Assembly: GCF_001975705.1 (NCBI RefSeq)
Contig: NZ_CP015093.1
Location: 2,170,001 to 2,234,000 of the forward strand
DNA: 64,000 nucleotides
From: Salipiger abyssi
GTDB lineage: Bacteria; Pseudomonadota; Alphaproteobacteria; Rhodobacterales; Rhodobacteraceae
Direction of reading: 5' to 3'
Shown here piece after piece: positions 1 through 6,156 of the stretch (position 1 is the first letter of the stretch; each line of letters starts with the position of its first letter). Made by a program: the position numbers and the translations under genes. The notes below the pieces were generated by a model that was given only the letters and a program-made list of their open reading frames with translations, searched no databases and was not told the DNA's origin.

Positions 1-193
1 GGCGCAGCTGCCCGCTCTCGATCAGGTGCACGATGAGCGTCAGGACGGCGGTGCTGTCCTTGCCACCAGACCAAGCGACAGCGACGTGGTCGTGATGATC
101 CCAGTAGGAGAGCAGCGACATGAGCGTCAGGTCGACGGCTTCTTCGTGGAGCATGCGGGCGCCACCTGAGAAAAGGGTACCGGCGCCTTTCAT
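1..193 (-). CDS. PP-loop ATPase, PAPS reductase-like (partial)
   Basis: Only the first 64 codons lie in the window; the gene runs off the left edge. The readable N-terminus carries the PP-loop signature VAWSGGKDSTA near residues 41-51, the nucleotide-binding motif of the PAPS reductase/DndC/ATP-sulfurylase superfamily, which adenylates a substrate or reduces activated sulfate. Phage copies are common and their substrate is usually unknown. The ATG overlaps the stop of the tiny upstream ORF (ATGA), so it is probably translationally coupled and belongs to the leftward early operon. Which family member it is cannot be decided from this fragment. Confidence 0.7.
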   Translation of the reverse strand, partial: MKGAGTLFSGGARMLHEEAVDLTLMSLLSYWDHHDHVAVAWSGGKDSTAVLTLIVHLIESGQLR

Positions 194-264
194 GCTGCTG
201 TCTCCTGCGCGAGGGCGTAGCCGCCCCACTGGTGGGCCGTGTCGGGGAGGTAGCACCACGTCAT
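190..264 (-). CDS. 24-residue coupled mini-ORF
   Basis: An ATG-to-TGA frame of 24 codons (MTWCYLPDTAHQW...) fits exactly between two genes of the leftward operon. Its ATG overlaps the stop of the upstream membrane protein gene (ATGA) and its stop overlaps the ATG of the PP-loop gene (ATGA). Perfect coupling at both ends suggests it is translated, perhaps mainly to carry ribosomes across the junction. No family is recognised, and there is little statistical power at this length. Confidence 0.4.
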   Translation of the reverse strand: MTWCYLPDTAHQWGGYALAQETAA

Positions 265-590
265 CCCTCCCACCCCACCGCCTTGATCAGCGCCGGCAAC
301 CAGTCGGTGACAGCGATCCACAGCACCGCCACGCCGCAAAGCGCCAGAATGGCGATCACGGCGAATGCGAACGGAGAACGCTCTGGCCGGTCGTGGTAGT
401 CGTTCCAGGCGCGCGAGCCGACCGATTGCGCCTCGTTCGGAACGGCCAGCGGGGGTAGGGTGCGCGGCGGTCGCAGTTCGTCATGCGGATATGCCTCCAT
501 GCCGGTGTTGCGGCAGATCTGCGCGATGTCCCAGCTCGTGGCGTTGGAGAGGTCGCGGCCAATGGCGGCGTGGAGTTGATCGTCGGTCAT
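261..590 (-). CDS. small phage protein with one C-terminal membrane segment
   Basis: A 109-residue protein. The N-terminal 70 residues are soluble and charged. One strong hydrophobic segment lies at about residues 73-95 (FAFAVIAILALCGVAVLWIA), followed by a short tail, so it is probably a tail-anchored inner-membrane protein. It is coupled by 4-bp ATGA overlaps to genes on both sides in the leftward early operon. Such small membrane proteins in early phage operons are often accessory (superinfection exclusion, host takeover), but nothing here assigns a function. Confidence 0.65.
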   Translation of the reverse strand: MTDDQLHAAIGRDLSNATSWDIAQICRNTGMEAYPHDELRPPRTLPPLAVPNEAQSVGSRAWNDYHDRPERSPFAFAVIAILALCGVAVLWIAVTDWLPALIKAVGWEG

Positions 591-943
591 TTGCAGGCCT
601 TCCGGAAAGCGGTGAGCGCCAGCCTCGCGGACGCATGCACATCCTCCGGCAGTCCGGCTCCGATGCAGTTCGTGAGCGCTTCATCCATAGCATCAGCGGC
701 CAGCAGCGCGGCCTCCATGTCTGGGACGCGGGAGATGCGATCTGCATTCGATGCGCCTTCCTGGATTCCGTCGTCATCAAGACCAGGAACGAAAACGATT
801 GGTGTCGAGTCCCCTTCTTGGTGGCGAATTTTAAACACCGTTCCGCCTGTCAGGGTGACTTTGTTTTGCGTTCCCTCAGGCCTCATCCACGGCCCCGGCG
901 TTCCCGCCTCGCGGTCGCGCTTGATGTCTTCGATCAGGCTCAT
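587..943 (-). CDS. Ead/Ea22-like phage accessory protein
   Basis: 118 residues starting MSLIEDIKRDREAGTPGPW. The 'TPGPW' motif near the N-terminus and the C-terminal helical stretch with alternating Ala/Asp/Asn are typical of the loosely defined Ead/Ea22 group of non-essential early phage proteins. No enzymatic motif is visible. It overlaps both neighbours by 4 bp and is part of the leftward operon. The family call is by general resemblance and is tentative; the coding call is firm. Confidence 0.65.
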   Translation of the reverse strand: MSLIEDIKRDREAGTPGPWMRPEGTQNKVTLTGGTVFKIRHQEGDSTPIVFVPGLDDDGIQEGASNADRISRVPDMEAALLAADAMDEALTNCIGAGLPEDVHASARLALTAFRKACK

Positions 944-1194
944 TTCGCACCGCCTTTCTCGCGGGCTTCGAGCATGGCGTCGGCCATTTCATAGGCAAAT
1001 TCCGCAGTAGACGTGACTTTCACTGCGCCATCAGGCTCGTAGGAAGCCAGCCAGCCAGCCAGCGCCTGACCGGCGAACCAGTCGCGCAAGTCCATGCCTT
1101 GATGATGGAAAGGGTAGTAGACGCCGCGCTCGTTCGGCTGGGATGTCGTCCCAGGGAATGCGGGGCCTCCGTTGTCGTTCTCTTGTGTCGGCAT
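940..1194 (-). CDS. conserved small phage protein (GMxLRDWFAGQAL family)
   Basis: 84 residues. It contains HHQGMDLRDWFAGQALAGW at about residues 31-49, a sequence signature seen in many siphovirus early regions that has no assigned role. The C-terminal part is a helical segment ending in KGGAK. It overlaps the next gene by 4 bp and abuts the gene upstream. Function unknown. Confidence 0.7.
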   Translation of the reverse strand: MPTQENDNGGPAFPGTTSQPNERGVYYPFHHQGMDLRDWFAGQALAGWLASYEPDGAVKVTSTAEFAYEMADAMLEAREKGGAK

Positions 1195-1595
1195 CAGAAA
1201 TCAATCTCCATGCTGGAAAGGGCGGCGCGGGTCGGGGCGATGAAGCCGTAATCCTTGCCATGCAGCCGGTGGAATTCGGCTCGTTTCTCGTGGAACAGGC
1301 TGTGACAGCCGTGTGGGCCACCGCAGAGCGGAATGGTGTCGCGGTCGCCGGACTTGACTCCGGCGCCGGGCAGGCGGGTGTACAGGCCGCGCTCGTTGAA
1401 GTCGGGCAGGTCTCGGCAGTGGTGCGCATCGGTCTGGCCGTGCTTCCCGCAAGCACAGCAGGACAGGGTCTTGACGCGGCGCATGTACTCCATATCAGCT
1501 TGCCCCTCGGCGCTGGCGCGGTGCTTGCGGCGCTTGTCGGACACGGGCTTGATCCTGGCCTTGGTGCGAAGGGCTGTCTTGCGGGCGAGGGTCAT
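1194..1595 (-). CDS. HNH/DUF968-like zinc-binding putative nuclease
   Basis: 133 residues with a very basic N-terminus. The core has CCACG at about residues 46-50, then DAHHCRDLPDF, and near residue 90 IPLCGGPHGCHSLFHEKR. Paired cysteines, an HH and a CH...H arrangement match the treble-clef HNH fold of DUF968/NinG-type proteins found beside ninB in lambdoid nin regions, where they are linked to recombination. The gene overlaps ninB by 4 bp. Nuclease activity is inferred from fold and context only. Confidence 0.7.
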   Translation of the reverse strand: MTLARKTALRTKARIKPVSDKRRKHRASAEGQADMEYMRRVKTLSCCACGKHGQTDAHHCRDLPDFNERGLYTRLPGAGVKSGDRDTIPLCGGPHGCHSLFHEKRAEFHRLHGKDYGFIAPTRAALSSMEIDF

Positions 1596-1996
1596 GCTGC
1601 CTGCCCCATGAACCCGCTCCGCTCAGCCTCTTTCCACTCAACGCCATGGCGCGAGCCGTACTCGTAAATCACTTCGATCAGATCGCGCATCTGCGCCACG
1701 GTGAGGCCCGAGCTGCGGAAGCCGACAGGAAAGGGGCCGGTGCCATCGAGGCCTTCGGCAAACTGGCACTGGTGGCCCAGCGAGTTCATGAACGCCGCCT
1801 TCCACGTCTCGCGCGTCCAGTTGCGCCCCTCCGGCTTGGCGGCGCACACATCCTGCAGCATTGCCCACATCTTCTTGTTCTGGGGCGGTGTCCGCGTCGG
1901 CTTGGTGATGCTGACCACGGCATTATCAGGCGCGACACGAAGGGCTTCGGCGGCATACGCGCGCTGGCTCTGGCCCACGAGGTGGATCATCGGCAT
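1592..1996 (-). CDS. ninB: NinB (Orf) recombination mediator
   Basis: 134 residues. The central block (TPPQNKKMWAMLQDV, then the region around RNWTRETWKAAFMNSLG and a C-terminal LTVAQMRDLIEVIYEYGSRHGVEW) matches the NinB/Orf family. In phage lambda that protein binds single-stranded DNA and replaces host RecFOR in loading recombinase. It sits directly downstream of a small coupled ORF and the Sak4-like ATPase, and upstream of an HNH protein, which makes a plausible phage homologous-recombination module. Start ATG 1996 overlaps the preceding stop by 1 bp. Confidence 0.85.
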   Translation of the reverse strand: MPMIHLVGQSQRAYAAEALRVAPDNAVVSITKPTRTPPQNKKMWAMLQDVCAAKPEGRNWTRETWKAAFMNSLGHQCQFAEGLDGTGPFPVGFRSSGLTVAQMRDLIEVIYEYGSRHGVEWKEAERSGFMGQAA

Positions 1997-2172
1997 CAGC
2001 CCGCGCCCCAGTTGACGGTGTAGCTGGCGACGATCTCGCGGACCCGCTCAAGCGGCAGGCAATGCTCGTGCGCCAACTCGGACATGATCCAATCAATGTC
2101 CGCTCCCTGTGGGGTGGCGTTGGCTCGGCGCTCGCGGATGATGTAGGCGTCGAAGAGGTCAGCGGCGGTCAT
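1996..2172 (-). CDS. 58-residue hypothetical protein between ATPase and ninB
   Basis: ATG at 2172, TGA at 1998-1996. The protein is mostly helical and acidic/basic mixed (DLFDAYIIRERRAN..., SELAHEHCLPLERVREIVAS). Its ATG overlaps the ATPase gene stop by 4 bp and its TGA overlaps the ninB start by 1 bp, so it is almost certainly translated in the recombination operon. A C-terminal helix-turn-helix-like segment (HCLPLERVREIVASYTV) is possible but weak. No family recognised. Confidence 0.6.
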   Translation of the reverse strand: MTAADLFDAYIIRERRANATPQGADIDWIMSELAHEHCLPLERVREIVASYTVNWGAG

Positions 2173-3071
2173 GCCGCATCCTTCCGTTCGGCGTATTCCT
2201 TGGCCTGCACATCGAAGGTCAGCCCCAGCGCCTTGGCGCGGGCGGCAACCATCTTCTTCACGTCAAGCCCAGCCTGAGAGGCGCGGCCCAGAACGCCGTT
2301 GATTTCGTCTGCGGACTGCATGTTCGGCAGCGTCTCGCGGAACCATTCAACCTCGGCCTGCCGCTCAATCTGTGCCTCGGACAGCGCGTTGAGCTTGCCC
2401 TTGATGGTGCTTATGATGTCGGCCAAGCAGGTCGGGGACGCATCGCTGGATGCTTCCGGCAGTGGCATGGTGCCGATGCCTGCCGGGTCTTTCCCGAAGG
2501 CGCTTTCTGTCGGGGAAAAGACAAGGTTGCGCTGGCGGTTGAAAATAGAAATTCGGGCGATCACGTCGCTGTCAGTCAATACGAGATCCTTGGACCCGCC
2601 AGCGATCTTCAGGCGCTCTTTGATAGCATCGCCATCGTGCTTTTCGTCCATGTGCGAGATCAAAACGACATCCTTACCGAAGGACCGGAGCATCTTCAGG
2701 TAGGCCCCGAACCGGGTGCCAAGCTGGCCCCAGCCCTGTTGGTTCAGCGCGCCGCCATAGCCAAGCTTGGGTGATGTGCGGATGATGTCGGCAGAGAGGC
2801 TATCCAGAGCCTTGCCCACGGTGTCGATAATGATGGTGTCGTGGTCGGCCACGTCTGCGGCGGTAATTTCCGCCACGTCGCGCCAGTCGGACACCTGAAC
2901 CACGTCCTTGCGGTTGACCGCCCGATGCGAGCCCTTATCAAAGTCCAGCATGAGGGGGCGGGATGCGGTAAAAGACAGGCTGGTCTTGCCAAGGCCGGGC
3001 TGCGAATAGATCGTGAAGCAAATGTTGCTCACTTCGATCACTTCGTCGGATTTGGTGATTTTCAGGGTCAT
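2169..3071 (-). CDS. RecA-like/Sak4-type phage ATPase
   Basis: 300 residues from the chosen start. Walker A is SQPGLGKTS at about residues 23-31 and a Walker B-like strand (DTIIIDTVGK) follows near residue 82; the layout is that of the AAA_24/Sak4 family, phage RecA-like proteins that help pair single-stranded DNA. An upstream in-frame ATG at 3083 exists, but GGAGGG lies just before ATG 3071, so the shorter start is preferred. It overlaps the upstream gene by 4 bp. Together with NinB it forms the recombination core of this phage. Confidence 0.8.
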   Translation of the reverse strand: MTLKITKSDEVIEVSNICFTIYSQPGLGKTSLSFTASRPLMLDFDKGSHRAVNRKDVVQVSDWRDVAEITAADVADHDTIIIDTVGKALDSLSADIIRTSPKLGYGGALNQQGWGQLGTRFGAYLKMLRSFGKDVVLISHMDEKHDGDAIKERLKIAGGSKDLVLTDSDVIARISIFNRQRNLVFSPTESAFGKDPAGIGTMPLPEASSDASPTCLADIISTIKGKLNALSEAQIERQAEVEWFRETLPNMQSADEINGVLGRASQAGLDVKKMVAARAKALGLTFDVQAKEYAERKDAA

Positions 3072-3316
3072 GATGCCCTCCATGTGCTTTTGGGCTTGCG
3101 AAGGTAGGCGAGGTATTCGCGGGCGGCAGCGGTGGCGCGGGCGTCAATGACCAGATCGGCCATTTCCTGACGGGCGAGTTCGTCATCGACGTGGACCAAG
3201 TCCCGGTCGCGGACCATCTGCGCGATGCAGCGCATTTCGCCGTTCGTCAGGTCATCAACGTTCCGGGTGCGAAGGCTGGCAAGCCATTCGGCGTCGTTCG
3301 AGTGATAGAGGGGCAT
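3068..3316 (-). CDS. 82-residue hypothetical protein
   Basis: Starts MPLYHSNDAEWLASLR and ends in a basic helix (YLAYLRKPKSTWR). It is predicted mostly helical, with no recognisable motif. The start at 3316 overlaps the stop of the 35-residue membrane ORF by 1 bp, and the stop overlaps the ATPase start by 4 bp. Position in a tightly coupled operon is the main evidence that it is real. Function unknown. Confidence 0.6.
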   Translation of the reverse strand: MPLYHSNDAEWLASLRTRNVDDLTNGEMRCIAQMVRDRDLVHVDDELARQEMADLVIDARATAAAREYLAYLRKPKSTWRAS

Positions 3317-3423
3317 CAGCAGGCTCCACAGGAGATGAAGACGGCGCGAAGGGTCTGCACCGCCAGGTGAATGAGGTATGCGCCCAAGAGCGCGGCGAGG
3401 ATGTGGGGGATGGCGCGGGTCAT
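3316..3423 (-). CDS. 35-residue single-pass membrane peptide
   Basis: ATG 3423 to TGA 3318-3316. The peptide MTRAIPHILAALLGAYLIHL... is one hydrophobic helix with a basic N-terminus and a Cys-containing tail (SCGAC), so it probably sits in the inner membrane. The ATG overlaps the upstream stop by 4 bp (ATGA) and the TGA overlaps the next ATG by 1 bp. It is too short for homology-based calls. Coupling on both sides supports translation. Confidence 0.5.
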   Translation of the reverse strand: MTRAIPHILAALLGAYLIHLAVQTLRAVFISCGAC

Positions 3424-3755
3424 GATCCGAGCCCCGTGCCACGGCAGACAAAGCAGCGGGCTTCGGTCCACTGGCCCCGGTCGTATTCTTCCATCTGCCA
3501 GCCCTGACCGTTGCAGGTGCGGCAGCGGTCGCCGGAGCAGCCACCGGATTCGATATGCGCCACGAGGCGAGGGGCAAGCGGGCGGCGCGGCTTGCGCTGA
3601 CGGGGGCCGATAAAGGCTTCCTGCGCCTCACGCTTGGCACGCTTTTCCGCATCGGCCTTGGCCCACACGAGGTCCGCCAGAGCCTTGCGCTGAGCGATGG
3701 CCTCCGGGGTCTGGTGGTATTTGCCACGAGGGTAGATCGGCGCTTCGTTCTGCAT
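3420..3755 (-). CDS. DnaJ-type zinc-finger phage protein
   Basis: 111 residues. The basic N-terminal half is rich in Ala/Lys/Arg. The C-terminal half has two CxxC knuckles, CRTCNGQGW and CFVCRGTG, plus an upstream CSGDRC, resembling the CxxCxGxG zinc-binding repeats of DnaJ. AGGAG lies about 8 nt upstream of ATG 3755. Small proteins of this type are common in phage early operons; a role in protein or nucleic-acid binding is plausible but not shown. Confidence 0.65.
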   Translation of the reverse strand: MQNEAPIYPRGKYHQTPEAIAQRKALADLVWAKADAEKRAKREAQEAFIGPRQRKPRRPLAPRLVAHIESGGCSGDRCRTCNGQGWQMEEYDRGQWTEARCFVCRGTGLGS

Positions 3756-3819
3756 GGCTTATGCTCCTGTGTGGAATGGCCCATGTGGCTGCGTCCGGCT
3801 GGCGGGCGCAGGAGATGGG

Positions 3820-4134
3820 TCAGGCGGCGCGGCAGCGCGGCTTAGTGGGTTGGTGGCGGTAGTGGTGGAAGGCGCTTGGGCGGTAATCGACCGTTCCGTA
3901 GCTGTCGGCGGTGCGTGCATCGGCGATGCCAAGATCAACTGCCGCTGCGTGCGCCTCGCGCATGGCCTTGTCGATTTCCATGCCAAGCCAGCTCTGGTCG
4001 GCGCTGACTTTCTGCGCCTGCTTCGGAGTCATGTCCTGAAGGCTCTTGTCGCTGAGCTTCATCTGCTGCTTGCGCATGCGCTTCAGGCTTTGCAGCTGCT
4101 TCGTCAGGCGGTTGAGGTCTTCAAGGTCCAGCAT
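3820..4134 (-). CDS. first gene of leftward operon, hypothetical
   Basis: 104 residues, N-terminally helical and likely coiled coil (LEDLNRLTKQLQSLKRMRKQQ), with a less ordered C-terminus. GGGAG lies about 8 nt before ATG 4134. It is the promoter-proximal gene of the leftward early operon, about 65 bp downstream of the candidate promoter at 4199-4227. No family recognised; in lambda the equivalent position carries gene N, but no N-like arginine-rich boxB-binding motif is obvious here. Confidence 0.55.
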   Translation of the reverse strand: MLDLEDLNRLTKQLQSLKRMRKQQMKLSDKSLQDMTPKQAQKVSADQSWLGMEIDKAMREAHAAAVDLGIADARTADSYGTVDYRPSAFHHYRHQPTKPRCRAA

Positions 4135-4198
4135 CTATCGTCTCCCATCCTTCCCCGCGATCCTCCGCACCGTGCGGGCTCTTCGGCGGTATGGGGAG

Positions 4199-4227
4199 AG
4201 TATGGTACAGAAAATATGTACCGTCAA
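4199..4227 (-). promoter_or_regulatory. leftward early promoter (PL-like) with embedded operator
   Basis: On the minus strand TTGACG (plus 4227-4222), a 17-bp spacer and CATACT (4204-4199) form a good sigma-70 promoter that reads into the leftward operon starting at 4134. The spacer is almost entirely occupied by the palindrome GGTACA-N7-TGTACC. The same geometry recurs at the rightward promoter 6122-6150. Confidence 0.7.
4204..4222. promoter_or_regulatory. repressor operator OL1 (19-bp palindrome)
   Basis: GGTACA, 7 bp, TGTACC: perfect 6-bp arms. It runs from the last base of the -35 box to the first base of the -10 box of the leftward promoter, so a bound dimer would exclude RNA polymerase. 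It matches the palindrome at 6127-6145 in both arm sequence and spacing. Confidence 0.75.
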
Positions 4228-4234
4228 GAGATGA

Positions 4235-4253
4235 TGTAAATAAAATATGTACT
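4235..4253. promoter_or_regulatory. probable second, weaker operator OL2
   Basis: TGTAAA, 7 bp, TGTACT: the right arm is perfect and the left arm matches 4 of 6. It starts 31 bp from OL1, about three helical turns, which would suit cooperative binding on one DNA face. The string AAAATATGTAC is shared exactly with OL1. Confidence 0.5.
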
Positions 4254-4254
4254 C

Positions 4255-4404
4255 ATGGCTCGCGCTGTCCGACTCACCATGCTACAGTGCCGGTGTCAGC
4301 GCGGTGCTGGCGGCAGCAGCAGCGACCAGTTTGATGGCGAGTTCCGAAGTGACGAAACGCGAGAATCGTCCCAGCATGGCAGAAATGGCCATGTGGGGGA
4401 TTGA
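4255..4404 (+). CDS. possible 49-residue leader ORF
   Basis: ATG at 4255 immediately right of OL2, running to TGA 4402-4404, one base before the ATG at 4406. The product (MARAVRLTMLQCRCQRG...) is Ser/Gly/Gln rich with no motif. Another frame of this stretch is open too and runs into the DUF2513 gene. The stretch may equally be untranslated leader; listed at low confidence because of the tight junction. Confidence 0.22.
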   Translation: MARAVRLTMLQCRCQRGAGGSSSDQFDGEFRSDETRESSQHGRNGHVGD

Positions 4405-4405
4405 T

Positions 4406-4762
4406 ATGCGCCGAGACGATGAACTCATCCGGAAGTACATGTTCGAGATGGAGGATGCGCCCGAGTGGGTGGTTTGGTTCATGCCGGATGAAGGCGACGA
4501 GGAGGGGGAAGCGAAATACTACCACCTCCGCCTCTTGGCCGATGAAGGTTTCCTGCAAGAGACCGGGCCGAACGGATGCAACTTTCGCATCACCAACGCG
4601 GGCCACGACTTCATCGGCATGATGCGTGACGAGGGCCTTTGGAAGCAGATGAAAATCCGCGCCAGTACGGTGGTCCCGCGTTACGGCCTGCGGCTGTTGT
4701 TCGAGGTCGGGAACGCAATTGTGCGCAACCGACTTGCGGAACTCGGTGTTCCGCTGGATTGA
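4406..4762 (+). CDS. DUF2513 family protein
   Basis: 118 residues. It begins MRRDDELIRKYMFEME and has HLRLLADEGFLQ near the middle and ITNAGHDFIGMMRDEGLW, which match the DUF2513 pattern (RDxDLIRxIL..., HLxLLxEAGLI, LTxxGHDFLDxIRDDxIW). The fold is thought to be a winged helix, but function is unknown. The frame is open further upstream to about 4247, but the family start and a GGGGGA about 5 nt upstream favour 4406. It lies alone on the plus strand inside the immunity region. Confidence 0.75.
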   Translation: MRRDDELIRKYMFEMEDAPEWVVWFMPDEGDEEGEAKYYHLRLLADEGFLQETGPNGCNFRITNAGHDFIGMMRDEGLWKQMKIRASTVVPRYGLRLLFEVGNAIVRNRLAELGVPLD

Positions 4763-4786
4763 AGCCTCCGGCGCGGTGCTGGCGGC

Positions 4787-4954
4787 ATGAAAAAGCCCGG
4801 CGCAATGGCCGAGCTTGGGGGTATTGGGTTGCTGAGGCGAAAACGATTTGAAGAGCGTGTAACGGGATTCGGCTGCGCTTACCTGCGCTTCACCGAGACG
4901 TGGACACTGTTCGGCCTGCCGGTCTGGCGGATCACGGGGTGGGAAAGGAGGTAA
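4787..4954 (+). CDS. 55-residue basic small protein
   Basis: ATG 4787 to TAA 4954. The reading is coherent and aromatic/basic (LLRRKRFEERVTGFG, YLRFTETWTLFGLPVWR), unlike a random frame. It follows DUF2513 by 24 bp on the same strand and overlaps the 3' end of the convergent gene at 4932 by 23 bp. No SD is obvious. No family recognised. Confidence 0.4.
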   Translation: MKKPGAMAELGGIGLLRRKRFEERVTGFGCAYLRFTETWTLFGLPVWRITGWERR

Positions 4955-5249
4955 GGAATGCCATGATTTCGTGGCGTAGAACAACCGCAACGATGCCGAG
5001 GACGTAAATCGTCAGCCACTTGTAATCGACCTTCGAGTCCAGCTTCGCTGAGATTGTTGCGAGCGTGACCTTGATGTCAGTGAGGTCGCTTTTGACCTCC
5101 CGCATATCCTTCTCCAAGTTTTCAACGCGCTTCTCAAGCATCTCAAATCCCGGTGGCTCCCCTCCATCATATGGTGGGTTCGGCGGGGGTGGCAATAGCC
5201 CCGAAGTTCGGTCGCGTAGCTGGACGACTTTCTTCTCAAACTCGCTCAT
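4932..5249 (-). CDS. coiled-coil, C-terminally membrane-anchored protein
   Basis: 105 residues: a short N-terminal helix, a Pro-rich stretch (LLPPPPNPPYDGGEPPGF, residues 18-35), a heptad-patterned coiled coil at about 36-72 (LEKRVENLEKDMREVKSDL), then one membrane helix at about 77-92 and a short tail. The layout resembles XhlA/hemolysin-type or superinfection-exclusion proteins that oligomerise at the inner membrane. It is expressed with the repressor-side genes, so a lysogenic role is plausible. Overlaps the upstream gene by 4 bp. Confidence 0.65.
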   Translation of the reverse strand: MSEFEKKVVQLRDRTSGLLPPPPNPPYDGGEPPGFEMLEKRVENLEKDMREVKSDLTDIKVTLATISAKLDSKVDYKWLTIYVLGIVAVVLRHEIMAFLTSFPTP

Positions 5250-5551
5250 CTGTCGTCGCCATCAAGTTTGGCATCCTTGGCCAATGACAATCCGACCTCA
5301 CTGAAAAGATCGGCGGCTTCCCGAATGCGGCGGCTAGCCTCGGTGGCCTGGTCGGAAAAGATCAGTTGCGGGTTCGCCTTCATCGCCAGCGCATACACAG
5401 CTATGTTGGCTTCTATTTGCGCAGCGATAGCGCCATAGACCATAGCAAGCTGGCGCAGGGTGGCGGGCTCATTGATTTCACCGAATTCATCGCGAATTGC
5501 TTCTGCAATGCCCCTTGCATCGAAGGCCTCATCATCAGATTTTTCGCTCAT
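5246..5551 (-). CDS. 101-residue hypothetical, repressor operon
   Basis: Acidic, helical protein (DEAFDARGIAEAIRDEFGEI ... SQATEASRRIREAADLF-like region). ATG 5551 is preferred; a GTG at 5554 is also possible, and GAGGAAGG lies just upstream. It overlaps the stop of the upstream small ORF and the start of the coiled-coil gene. No domain recognised. Confidence 0.6.
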   Translation of the reverse strand: MSEKSDDEAFDARGIAEAIRDEFGEINEPATLRQLAMVYGAIAAQIEANIAVYALAMKANPQLIFSDQATEASRRIREAADLFSEVGLSLAKDAKLDGDDR

Positions 5552-5676
5552 CACACCTTCCTCGCCAGATCCGCCGGCCAGTGCAGGCGGACGGGATGGG
5601 CGAGACTGGACTCGCCTTGACGCGCTGGGGCGTCAGTCAGTAGGGTGAACAAATGTGGAACATCGGGGGGATTCAT
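5551..5676 (-). CDS. 41-residue ORF downstream of repressor
   Basis: MNPPDVPHLFTLLTDAPARQ...ADLARKV, stop overlapping the next start by 1 bp. The frame is open upstream into the repressor gene, so the start is uncertain (5676 or 5694). Evidence is limited to coupling with the following gene. No function assigned. Confidence 0.35.
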   Translation of the reverse strand: MNPPDVPHLFTLLTDAPARQGESSLAHPVRLHWPADLARKV

Positions 5677-5734
5677 CAATTGGGCGCCTTGCATTTTTTC
5701 GTAGGTAGAGTGTTCCGCGCCATTGGTGTTGATC

Positions 5735-6067
5735 TCAATTTTGTGCTTGATCCAGTGCACTCGCTTCGTCTTCGAGCGCGGCGAAAAGCCGGTCTTGAAC
5801 ATCCCCAGGAAGCTGAGCGAACTCGCCGCAAATCATGAAATTCAGGTCAATTCGGTGCTCTCGGTACAGGTAGATCATGACCGATCTACCGGGGTAGGAT
5901 TGAGCATTTTCTGAGTTGCTGATTGCCGCCTTGGTGATCTTTGCGGCCTTGCCGAGTTCGGCTTGCCCAAGGCCGGCAGCGTTTCTCGCAGCCCGCAGAC
6001 GCAGGGCTGCGGCCTCCTTGCTGAAATCGCCCGTGCGCGCGAGCGCACTTTTTTCCTCGTAATTCAT
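5735..6067 (-). CDS. short XRE-family prophage repressor (CI-like)
   Basis: 110 residues. Helix-turn-helix of the XRE/Cro-CI type at about 23-77 (LRLRAARNAAGLGQAELGK, then ITKAAISNSENAQS). The C-terminus is short and contains no LexA/S24 peptidase domain (no Ala-Gly cleavage site, no Ser-Lys dyad region), so RecA-driven self-cleavage is not expected. An upstream in-frame start at 6133 would place the operators inside the gene, so ATG 6067 is chosen. The operators and position opposite a Cro-like gene identify it as the lysogenic repressor. Confidence 0.75.
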   Translation of the reverse strand: MNYEEKSALARTGDFSKEAAALRLRAARNAAGLGQAELGKAAKITKAAISNSENAQSYPGRSVMIYLYREHRIDLNFMICGEFAQLPGDVQDRLFAALEDEASALDQAQN

Positions 6068-6073
6068 GCGCGG

Positions 6074-6102
6074 TATTTTCGCATTGGTACAGGAATTGTG
6101 AA
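6074..6102 (-). promoter_or_regulatory. candidate repressor-maintenance promoter
   Basis: Minus strand TTCACA (plus 6102-6097), 17-bp spacer, AAAATA (6079-6074). Transcription would start at about the repressor ATG (6067), giving a leaderless or nearly leaderless mRNA, as known for lambda cI from PRM. OR2 overlaps its -35 and spacer. The match to consensus is moderate. Confidence 0.4.
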
Positions 6103-6104
6103 CG
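6086..6104. promoter_or_regulatory. operator OR2 (degenerate)
   Basis: GGTACA, 7 bp, TGAACG: perfect left arm, 4 of 6 in the right arm. It starts 41 bp from OR1, about four helical turns, and overlaps the candidate repressor promoter, consistent with autoregulation. Confidence 0.5.
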
Positions 6105-6121
6105 GACATAGTTTGTGCGGC

Positions 6122-6150
6122 TTGCAAGTACATAAGTTGTGTACTATCCT
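6122..6150 (+). promoter_or_regulatory. rightward early promoter (PR-like)
   Basis: TTGCAA (6122-6127), 17-bp spacer, TATCCT (6145-6150), reading into the Cro-like gene. The expected transcription start, about 7 nt after the -10, falls on ATG 6157, so the message may be leaderless. OR1 fills the spacer exactly as OL1 does at the leftward promoter. Confidence 0.65.
6127..6145. promoter_or_regulatory. repressor operator OR1 (19-bp palindrome)
   Basis: AGTACA, 7 bp, TGTACT with perfect 6-bp arms. Same length, arm consensus (RGTACA/TGTACY) and promoter position as OL1 at 4204-4222, although the 7-bp centres differ. Confidence 0.75.
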
Positions 6151-6156
6151 GCGGAC

